Positions 6,086 to 12,189 of a DNA stretch of 12,189 nucleotides are shown piece by piece. Origin of the DNA: T3Sed10-213 sp012519365 (GTDB lineage Bacteria; Planctomycetota; Phycisphaerae; Sedimentisphaerales; Anaerohalosphaeraceae); contig JAPXLV010000073.1 in assembly GCA_033809355.1 (NCBI GenBank), forward strand, positions 1 to 12,189. The letters are read 5' to 3'. The notes beneath the pieces were generated by a model, which was not told where the DNA came from, did not search any database, and worked only from the letters and a program-made list of their open reading frames with translations. Position 1 is the first letter of the stretch. Each line of letters starts with the position of its first letter. Made by a program: the position numbers and the translations under genes.

Positions 6086-6314
6086 TATTCGATTGTGTGG
6101 TCGAGTATCCCTACGACGAACCACACGATGAACAGCAGGGGAAAATTTTAAGGTCGCTTGCTTTTTGGCATTGATAAAAGAATGGAATCTATTCTACGAA
6201 CTACCACTTCACCGTAATTCATCGAGACAGCAAGGCAAACGACAAGTCAGGACGACATTGCAGCTTATCGGCTTGGCTGATCAAAGTACCTTGCCGCAAA
6301 AGGGAGAGAATGCA
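6086..6314 (+). promoter_or_regulatory. Long structured 5' leader of the PEP-CTERM gene
   Basis: The leader begins with a hairpin: GTGTGGT (6095-6101) pairs with ACCACAC (6120-6126), and CG (6102-6103) with CG (6117-6118) across one bulged A. Its position about ten bases after the predicted start would protect the RNA end or serve as an operator. Later, GCAAGG (6230-6235) can pair with CCTTGC (6289-6294), enclosing a 53-base domain just before the ribosome site AGGGAGAG (6301-6308). The reading frame is open from an ATG at 6165, but the first 50 residues do not look like a signal peptide, so I treat this as leader. No known riboswitch consensus is recognisable. Confidence 0.4.
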
Positions 6315-6884
6315 ATGAACACTCTAAAAGTACCCCTGTTTTTGTTTGCTTTGATGTGTATCGTCGGTGTTGCTCAAGCGGCTGTCAATGATGTGTATAT
6401 CATCAATCCTACTTCTCCCCCTGATCCCGTGTTTGACCCTGAAAAAGGGTGGGCCTGGCCGGATCCGTGGGAACTGGTTCCCGCTCCGACAAATGACGAA
6501 CCTCTTGTTAGGACTTTGGGGGCCAGTGGTTCATTATGGCTGGGTTTAGGAAACGCCCAGATACCTAATTGGACCAAAATTGTCACCTTGGAATTTTGGG
6601 GTGTTGTAGTGCCTGTAGATTTCAAAACAGGTTACGAAGATGGGACAACCAAAACTTGGACAATGGAACTTGTCGACAGTACAACTGCGTGGCGAAAGTG
6701 GGAAGGTACCATCAAACCTCAACCCGGATGGGAATGGGTGGAACTGCATAACAACTTGAATGACCCGCAAGAAATAAGAATTACAAGATTTGACTCTATC
6801 TGTGTCCCTGAACCTGCGACGCTAATTATAGTTGCCATCGGCGGTAGTATGGTCGGCATGCTTCGGCGGCGAAAAGTGGCTTAA
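6315..6884 (+). CDS. Exported PEP-CTERM protein of unknown function
   Basis: A 189-residue protein with a signal peptide (MNTLKVPLFLFALMCIVGV, cut probably after AQA at about 24) and a complete PEP-CTERM sorting signal: VPEP (164-167), a hydrophobic segment (170-183) and RRRK (184-187). Such proteins are exported and processed by an exosortase, often for the cell surface or extracellular matrix. The body is rich in Trp and beta-strand-like sequence (for example WTKIVTLEFWGVVVPVDF) with no domain I can name. The start is the ATG at 6315, eight bases after GGAG, because only this start puts a signal peptide at the N terminus. The gene is alone on its transcript. No exosortase gene is in the window. 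Confidence 0.8.
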   Translation: MNTLKVPLFLFALMCIVGVAQAAVNDVYIINPTSPPDPVFDPEKGWAWPDPWELVPAPTNDEPLVRTLGASGSLWLGLGNAQIPNWTKIVTLEFWGVVVPVDFKTGYEDGTTKTWTMELVDSTTAWRKWEGTIKPQPGWEWVELHNNLNDPQEIRITRFDSICVPEPATLIIVAIGGSMVGMLRRRKVA

Positions 6885-6905
6885 TCACACAAAGATGTTT
6901 TTGGA

Positions 6906-6935
6906 CCAGGGCAAAGACGATCTGCTTTGCCCCGG
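6906..6935. terminator. Hairpin between convergent PEP-CTERM and AddA genes
   Basis: GGGCAAAG (6909-6916) and CTTTGCCC (6925-6932) form a perfect 8-bp stem with an 8-base loop, extended by CC/GG across one mismatch (6906-6935). It lies 22 bases after the PEP-CTERM stop and 74 bases after the AddA stop. There is no U tract on either strand, so if it terminates it is not of the classical type. The rest of the gap (6936-7008) shows nothing. Confidence 0.45.
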
Positions 6936-7008
6936 TCGTGCATTGCATAAAGTCACTCGGTGGGGGGTTGGATTGCAAAAACCGCAGCAGAACCGGGGTA
7001 GTCAAAGG

Positions 7009-10000
7009 TCAAAGCGGTATGGCTTTGCGACAATCGGCAAAATACAGCCAGCAGGAAAGCACAGGCTTTTTGAGGAGGGTGCCGGCAGCGCGTGAGTACC
7101 ACGCCAGCGGTTCTCGATAACGCTCAATGCGATGGTGCAAGACCGTGTCATTAGGGATGCGGTCTGTCTTGAAATCGACCACAATCAATCCTTCGGCGGT
7201 CGGGATAATCAGATCCACGATACCCTGAAGGATAACCCGCTGGTCGGGGGCGTTGGCTCCCAGTTCAGTGGCGTCAATGCCGAGCGTAAAGGGCCATTCG
7301 CGAAGAACTGCCTGTTTTGCGGCAGCGGCGGCAGCCCCCGGCTTGGTTTGGAAAAACGCCGCGATACCAGCTGTATCGACCATTTCAGCAATGGTCGGGG
7401 CGATAAGTCCTTCTTTCACAAGCACCTCAAGTGTTTGTTCAACCACCGTTAAGTCAATCGGCTGGCTCATTGGCACATGTTCAAAGACCAGGTGGGCCGC
7501 CGAGCCGGCCAGTCGTCGATGAACACCGTCGACAGTCTCAACCTCTGACTGAACCGCCGCGGGCGCCGCATCGAAGGCCCCGGAGACATCCGGCACCGAA
7601 AACTCATCGTCCGGATGGGTCAGTGTGCTAACCGAATACTTGGCACCAATGCCGCATTGTGAGGCGAAAGGATACGGCTGTGTCAGGGCCGTTTCCAGTT
7701 TTGAAAATGCCGCCGCATAGTCCCGTTGTTGATCGCTGGAAAGTGACGGGGGCTCTGTAACGCTTTTCTGGGTTCGCTTGTTGCGTAACAACTGGGCGGC
7801 CAGGCTGTCCAGTTGCTGCCGACTTTCTCGGCTTGCAATAAACAGATCTTGTTTTTCAAAACGATCCTCAAATCCCGTCTGATACAGCGTATGCAGCGTG
7901 TTTTCATGAGCCAGCGCCGCCAACAGCCAATCCCGATGGCATTTCGCCTCGAGCAGATGCCAGTCCGGTAACGGCTCCGGCAAGAGGACGCCCTCGATTA
8001 ATTGAGCTCGACAGTGCGTTTCCTTTCCTGACGCAGTCAGGATTAGTTTTTCTCGTGCCCGCGTCAGCATCACGTACAAAATTCGCATCTCCTCGGCCAG
8101 ATTCTGCCGTTGTTCTCGTTCCTTCAACACTTGAAAAGCAAGCGAACTTATCCGAAATCGTCCTCCTTCGACAACCATTTTCAGGCCGATGGTCTGTTCG
8201 TCGATAAGGCATTCTTTTTTTTGGCCGGTGGAATTAAACTTTGTGTTTAATTCCGCCGCGAACACCACCGGAAACTCCAGTCCCTTGCTCTTATGCACGG
8301 TCATAATGCGTACGGCGTTTTCAAGACTGTCCGGCTGGCCCGGTGCCCAGTCGCGTTGCTCCTGTTGCAGCTTTTCGATAAACTCCACAAACCGCGTCAG
8401 CCCCATTCCCGGCCGGGAGGTCCGAAACCCCTCAAACTGGATCGCCCGATCGTGCAGCTTCACCAGATTCGCCTGCCGCACAGAACCATTGGGCAGGGCG
8501 GCATAAAATGATACCAACCCTGTTTCGCGAAAGATCCCGTCCAGCAATGTCGCCAGACTGCCGCGTTGGGCCTGTTGACGCCATCGTTCCAGCTGCCTGA
8601 TCGCTTTCTCCATCTTTTGTCGCAAAGCGGCATCCGGCCCCTCTTCGACGTAAATCTGCACCGCGTGATAGAACGGTGTTTGGGCAGGCCTTTTTGTTTT
8701 GGCAAAAAGACAAATCTCCGCCAACTCATTATCATTGAAGCCAAACAAGGGACTGCGCAGCGTTGCCGCCAATTCGATATCGCCGTTGGGATTGTCCAGC
8801 GTCTTGAGCAGATTCATGCAATCGCTGATTTCAGTGGTTTCAAAATAACCGGCCGAGCCTTGGGCATCGACAGGAATTTGCGCCAGGCGCAAAACCTCTA
8901 CGTAGGTATTGACCTTATATGACAAGGACCGCATTAGAATCACAATGTCGCCATAGCGGACATCGCGGCAGCACTGAAGTTTGCGATCATAGATTTGAAA
9001 CTCTGCCTTGCCGCTGTCGGCGCCAACCATTTGCCGAATTCGCTGAGCAATCAAAGCCGCCTGACGCTGAGTTGCCTCGATCAGTTCCGGCGAAATGTCA
9101 GCGTTCGTGTCATCGTTGTCTTCTGTCTGTTGAGTATCTTCGCTATTCTGATCCGGCAGGCTATCGTCAACGTCTTGATCCAGCAAAATCAATTCCACAG
9201 GGTGTGTTCGCTCTCCCGCGGCGGTAAAGGGGGGATACTTAAATTCCGCTTTCAGCTCCGCCTGCTTGTCATAGCGCATCGACGCTGTGCCTTCGGTCAT
9301 AATCCGTCTGAATACGGCGTTGACAAACTCCAATACCTCCGGCCGGGAGCGGAAGTTCTCGGCAAGATCCACTCGCAATGGCGTTGTCTTTTCATCTGGC
9401 CGAATCGCGGCTTGCCTGAGTCGATCAAGAAAAATTTCCGGGCGGCTTTGTCGAAAGCCGTAAATGCTCTGCTTGATGTCGCCCACGGCAAAGACATTGT
9501 TCCCCCGTCCCAATGTGTCAAGGATTCGCTGCTGAACCGTGTTTATATCCTGGTATTCATCCACAAAAACAAACTCAAAACGCCCCCGCAGTGTTTCAGC
9601 CACGGCTGGCTGATTTTCAAGCAGCCGCAGCATATAATGCTCCAAATCGGCAAAATCCAGCACATTTCGCTCAGTCTTGGTCTTGGTATATTCGGCTTCA
9701 AAACGTCTGAGCAATTTGAGCAGCACGCTGCTTTGCAGGCCGACCGCCCCGGCCAACTGACGCTCAAAGTCAGGGTTCAAGGCAGCAAATTGAGACAGGG
9801 CCTTAAGGTCTTCTTTGACTTTTTGTGCAGGAGCCTTGACAATTTCTTTAATGTCTTCATCGAGCCGATTTGCTCTCCTCGGAAAATTGTCAAACTTGAG
9901 TGATTTGATATATGCTGCGCATTGGGGCAATTGACCATCATTGACCAATTTAATGCACTGGTCAATGACAGGAATGTAGTTTTCTTGAATTGTCTTGCTT

Positions 10001-10746
10001 ATAAATTCACTCTGGCAGTAATGCTTATCCAGTGCCAGTGCATAATCCAGTCGCTGACGCATCATCGCCAATTGCTCGGCAATGATCCGGCTCTGAGCGG
10101 CAAGCAAATCGGCGTAGGCCTTATCCCCAGCGTCATTGATGCGATTGGCCCGCTGATAAAACGCCTCTCTGTCCGCTACGCTGTCCAAAAAATCTGACAG
10201 GGGGATTATAAGATCGACAAAACTCCGGGTACCGGGCTGGATTCGGCGTCCTTCAAACAAAATGCGCATTGCCTGTGCCAGGTGCTGATCCTGCCAGGCG
10301 GCCTCGAGCATTGTTTCCAACGACTCAGCTTTCAAAAGTCGCTGTTCATCCTCATCAATAATCCCAAAAGCCGCATCAATGCCGGCGACATAAAAAAATT
10401 CCGTCAAAATCCGCTTGCAAAAGGCGTGGATCGTGCTGATATAGGCCCCATCCAGGGCCATCACTTGTTGACGAAGTCGGTTGTCGCGACGTTCACGGGC
10501 GGCCTGACGCAGGGCCGAGCCGATGCGAGCCCGCATTTCCTCAGCTGCGGCGTCGGTAAAGGTCAGTACCAACAGCTGGTCCACATTCACCGGATGATTT
10601 GGGTCGCAAATCCGCTCGATACACCGCCTACTCAGAGCAAATGTCTTGCCGGTACCTGCTGAGGCTGTTACCAGCACATCTCGACCCACGGTCTCCACTG
10701 CAAGCCGTTGGGCCGCTGTCAATTTTAATGTCGCATCATCATCCAT
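7009..10746 (-). CDS. addA: AddA-type helicase-nuclease (UvrD/RecB superfamily)
   Basis: A 1245-residue subunit of a double-strand-break repair helicase-nuclease. Superfamily 1A helicase motifs are complete: Walker A ASAGTGKT (28-35), LTFTDAAAEEM (61-71), STIHAFCKRIL (104-114), motif II VDEYQD (395-400), motif III VGDIKQSIYGFRQ (421-433), ENFRSR (463-468), motif V TVHKSKGLEFPVVF (816-829), and motif VI EEMRILYVMLTRARE (885-899). A RecB-type nuclease domain closes the protein: H1085, D1178 in GIVDLI, and D1191/K1193 in VDFKTD. The following YREPLAWY (1210-1217) has Pro1213 where the QxxxY motif has Gln. An acidic, Asp/Glu/Gln-rich insert lies at about 523-554. AddA normally works with AddB; no AddB is adjacent. 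No ribosome site precedes the ATG. RecB is the alternative name, but length and the ASAGTGKT/DEYQD style favour AddA. Confidence 0.85.
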   Translation of the reverse strand: MDDDATLKLTAAQRLAVETVGRDVLVTASAGTGKTFALSRRCIERICDPNHPVNVDQLLVLTFTDAAAEEMRARIGSALRQAARERRDNRLRQQVMALDGAYISTIHAFCKRILTEFFYVAGIDAAFGIIDEDEQRLLKAESLETMLEAAWQDQHLAQAMRILFEGRRIQPGTRSFVDLIIPLSDFLDSVADREAFYQRANRINDAGDKAYADLLAAQSRIIAEQLAMMRQRLDYALALDKHYCQSEFISKTIQENYIPVIDQCIKLVNDGQLPQCAAYIKSLKFDNFPRRANRLDEDIKEIVKAPAQKVKEDLKALSQFAALNPDFERQLAGAVGLQSSVLLKLLRRFEAEYTKTKTERNVLDFADLEHYMLRLLENQPAVAETLRGRFEFVFVDEYQDINTVQQRILDTLGRGNNVFAVGDIKQSIYGFRQSRPEIFLDRLRQAAIRPDEKTTPLRVDLAENFRSRPEVLEFVNAVFRRIMTEGTASMRYDKQAELKAEFKYPPFTAAGERTHPVELILLDQDVDDSLPDQNSEDTQQTEDNDDTNADISPELIEATQRQAALIAQRIRQMVGADSGKAEFQIYDRKLQCCRDVRYGDIVILMRSLSYKVNTYVEVLRLAQIPVDAQGSAGYFETTEISDCMNLLKTLDNPNGDIELAATLRSPLFGFNDNELAEICLFAKTKRPAQTPFYHAVQIYVEEGPDAALRQKMEKAIRQLERWRQQAQRGSLATLLDGIFRETGLVSFYAALPNGSVRQANLVKLHDRAIQFEGFRTSRPGMGLTRFVEFIEKLQQEQRDWAPGQPDSLENAVRIMTVHKSKGLEFPVVFAAELNTKFNSTGQKKECLIDEQTIGLKMVVEGGRFRISSLAFQVLKEREQRQNLAEEMRILYVMLTRAREKLILTASGKETHCRAQLIEGVLLPEPLPDWHLLEAKCHRDWLLAALAHENTLHTLYQTGFEDRFEKQDLFIASRESRQQLDSLAAQLLRNKRTQKSVTEPPSLSSDQQRDYAAAFSKLETALTQPYPFASQCGIGAKYSVSTLTHPDDEFSVPDVSGAFDAAPAAVQSEVETVDGVHRRLAGSAAHLVFEHVPMSQPIDLTVVEQTLEVLVKEGLIAPTIAEMVDTAGIAAFFQTKPGAAAAAAKQAVLREWPFTLGIDATELGANAPDQRVILQGIVDLIIPTAEGLIVVDFKTDRIPNDTVLHHRIERYREPLAWYSRAAGTLLKKPVLSCWLYFADCRKAIPL

Positions 10747-10757
10747 AGAATGCGCCG

Positions 10758-10785
10758 ATTATACCTTCCCCTGAGGGCATTGCAA
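10758..10785 (-). promoter_or_regulatory. Promoter placed for a nearly leaderless addA transcript
   Basis: On the minus strand, TTGCAA (10785-10780) and a perfect TATAAT (10763-10758) are 16 bases apart. The -10 box ends 11 bases before the ATG, so a start six or seven bases later leaves a leader of only about five bases. This fits the lack of a ribosome binding site. The rest of the divergent gap to 10948 is AT-rich with no clear second promoter that I would call for the sigma gene. Confidence 0.45.
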
Positions 10786-10948
10786 CATCGCAACGCGAAA
10801 ATGATTTGTCTACCGGATCCGAAAAAGAAATAAGCCGATAGAGAAGAGCAATTATTATTTTTCTCCAAAATCACATTTATCATTTCATTTTTACCATATA
10901 TTTGTCCCTAATAGAATGGCGTGTCAATTTTACGATTAAGGTCAAAGT

Positions 10949-11461
10949 ATGTCTGACATAGATACCAATGTAGATTTATTTGTTCGCCTCCTCGCAAGAT
11001 ACCAGGGGCAAATCTATGCTTATATCCTTAGCATTGTGGGCAATTACAACGACTCTGATGATATTTTTCAGGAAACATCCAGTAAGCTGTGGGAGATGTT
11101 TGGCCAATACGAACCGGGAACTGATTTTTTAAAGTGGGCTCTTAGTGTCGCTTATTATCGCGTACTGGATTATCGTAAAAATGCCAAGCGACACCAAAAG
11201 GTGCTTTATTCCGACGATTTTTTCAAACAGCTTGCAGACTCAGCCCCCCAACATCTCTCAAAAACCAGAGAATATCTTGAAAGGTTGGCACATTGCATCG
11301 ACAAACTTCGACCCCAAGACGCAACCCTCATTAAGATGCGGTACAATGACGCGATACCGGTCAGTGATATTGCCGCTCGCATTAACAGGACGATGCGATG
11401 TGTTTATTTTAATCTGGCGCGTATTCAACGCCTTTTACTCAAATGCATTGAGGATGCATAA
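10949..11461 (+). CDS. ECF-type sigma-70 factor, planctomycete style
   Basis: A 170-residue RNA polymerase sigma factor with only regions 2 and 4. Region 2 covers about residues 11-79, with YILSIVGNYNDSDDIFQET (25-43) as the core-binding and -10 recognition part and WALSVAYYRVLDYRK. Region 4 covers about 113-168, with LRPQDATLIKMRYNDA (120-135) and the helix-turn-helix VSDIAARINRTMRCVYFNLAR (138-158). The sequence is typical of the sigma group expanded in planctomycetes and Verrucomicrobia. AAGG (10938-10941) lies seven bases before the ATG. The FecR-type gene begins nine bases after its stop, so the pair is an operon and the neighbour is the likely anti-sigma factor. The promoters it recognises cannot be told from the window. 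Confidence 0.85.
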   Translation: MSDIDTNVDLFVRLLARYQGQIYAYILSIVGNYNDSDDIFQETSSKLWEMFGQYEPGTDFLKWALSVAYYRVLDYRKNAKRHQKVLYSDDFFKQLADSAPQHLSKTREYLERLAHCIDKLRPQDATLIKMRYNDAIPVSDIAARINRTMRCVYFNLARIQRLLLKCIEDA

Positions 11462-11470
11462 TCACCACGT

Positions 11471-12189
11471 ATGGAAATGAATGAAAAACAACTGATTGAG
11501 CTGCATATTTTGCTGGATCGTCTTTTTGAGAATGAAATCACGGAAAAAGATATTCTCACGATTCAGACGATAATTCAGAACAATCCCGCGATGCTCCGCT
11601 ATTATTTTCGTTGTGTAGAGCTTAAATCCGGATTGCATCAATTAAAATCGCTCGATACGGTGTGTTCTCCGCTGGGACAAAACTACGATGATATGTTTTG
11701 GGAGCTTGCTCAATATGAAAAAACCGCTCCGGCTGTTGCTCTGCCGCGGGCCCAGCCGGCCGCACCGCCCGAAATAATGCACACGCTGGATCGTTTGCCA
11801 AGCGAGCGTAAGATTTCCAAAACGTCCATTTTTTCTCTGATTGTATCGGCCGTGGCCATTCTTTTTCTCGTTTTGTTTGCGCGTTTTGCGCCGCCCAAGT
11901 CCGGCATTCACGTTGCCACGCTGAAGGACAGCCTCAATGCCCGCTGGGCGGAGGCCAATTCTGCGATGCGCAACGGCACCCGTCTGAAGACCGGCTCGGA
12001 ACTGCTGCTGATTCGGGAGGGGTTTGCGACGTTGGTTTTTGACAATGACGCCACCGTCGTGATGGAAGGGCCGGCCGAGTTTCAAATCCTGACCAGCGAC
12101 CAGATCAAACTGAACTATGGACGCCTTTATGCGATTGTGCCGCCGCAGGCCTACGGGTTTCAGGTGACCACGCCGAGTGCCAAGATCAT
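11471..12189 (+). CDS. FecR-domain membrane protein, probable anti-sigma factor (cut by the window edge)
   Basis: The reading frame is open from the ATG at 11471 to the right edge (239 codons seen). The first 117 residues are cytoplasmic and helical (EKQLIELHILLDRLFENEI, then NNPAMLRYYFRCVELK), resembling the short N-terminal domain of such regulators that contacts the sigma factor. A Pro/Ala-rich linker follows at 86-100. One membrane helix is at about 118-139. Outside it a FecR domain begins: NGTRLKTGSELLLIREGFA (168-186), TVVMEGPAEFQ (195-205), and GFQVTTPSAKI (229-239). Homologues often continue into a carbohydrate-binding LamG-type domain; the end is not visible. No good ribosome site precedes either ATG (11471 or 11477), so translation is probably coupled to the sigma gene. 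Confidence 0.75.
   Translation, partial: MEMNEKQLIELHILLDRLFENEITEKDILTIQTIIQNNPAMLRYYFRCVELKSGLHQLKSLDTVCSPLGQNYDDMFWELAQYEKTAPAVALPRAQPAAPPEIMHTLDRLPSERKISKTSIFSLIVSAVAILFLVLFARFAPPKSGIHVATLKDSLNARWAEANSAMRNGTRLKTGSELLLIREGFATLVFDNDATVVMEGPAEFQILTSDQIKLNYGRLYAIVPPQAYGFQVTTPSAKI

Noticed and set aside
6220..6300. c-di-GMP (GEMM) riboswitch in the PEP-CTERM leader
   Set aside because: AGGCAAAC and a following GGACG loosely recall the motif, but the GACGCAAAGCC core and tetraloop-receptor parts are missing.
6165..6314. 50-residue N-terminal extension of the PEP-CTERM protein
   Set aside because: The extension is polar and would bury the signal peptide; a good ribosome site precedes the ATG at 6315.
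6127..6314. Sigma-54 (-24/-12) promoter for the PEP-CTERM gene
   Set aside because: No GG/GC pair with the required spacing and context (TGGC-N8-TTGC) was found; a good sigma-70 type promoter is present instead.
8995..9903. 302-residue plus-strand frame inside addA
   Set aside because: Antisense shadow of a gene with complete helicase motifs; no signal or domain is recognisable.

Overview
The window most likely comes from a Planctomycetota chromosome, probably from a Phycisphaerae-like lineage. The supporting signs are a short ECF sigma factor followed directly by a membrane-anchored FecR protein, a secreted PEP-CTERM protein, a DUF6655 lipoprotein (a family I associate with planctomycetes), and moderate GC. 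This placement rests on family content, not on a marker gene.

Layout. Positions 1-542 are mobile-element debris: the 3' end of an IS701-like transposase gene broken in an A7 run, then a stand-alone copy of the 3' end of a serine-type tRNA gene that looks like an integration scar. Positions 726-2661 hold a probable two-gene plus-strand unit: a SO_0444-type heavy-metal efflux permease and a redoxin-like lipoprotein. Both start codons are preceded by the same 10-base leader. A gene-free stretch with three successive hairpins (2708-2798) separates this unit from a minus-strand group that reads DUF503 (5915-5670), DUF6655 lipoprotein (5526-4888) and AsmA-like inner-membrane protein (4849-2915). 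A strong promoter at 6050-6079 then drives a PEP-CTERM exported protein (6315-6884) through a leader of about 230 bases that contains a hairpin. A large AddA-type helicase-nuclease gene (10746-7009, minus strand) converges on it and appears to start from a nearly leaderless transcript. The right end is a plus-strand sigma factor (10949-11461) and FecR-type regulator (11471 to the edge, incomplete).

How the genes fit together. The permease and redoxin plausibly form a metal or thiol-stress unit. DUF6655 and AsmA-like are both envelope proteins 38 bases apart and are probably co-transcribed. Sigma and FecR form a signalling pair in which the FecR protein is the likely membrane-bound anti-sigma factor. 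AddA is a repair enzyme with no AddB partner beside it. I do not see a complete new multi-gene system. The points most worth a second look are the tRNA-end scar, the triple-hairpin spacer, the structured PEP-CTERM leader, the unpartnered AddA with a substituted nuclease-motif residue, and the sigma/FecR pair.
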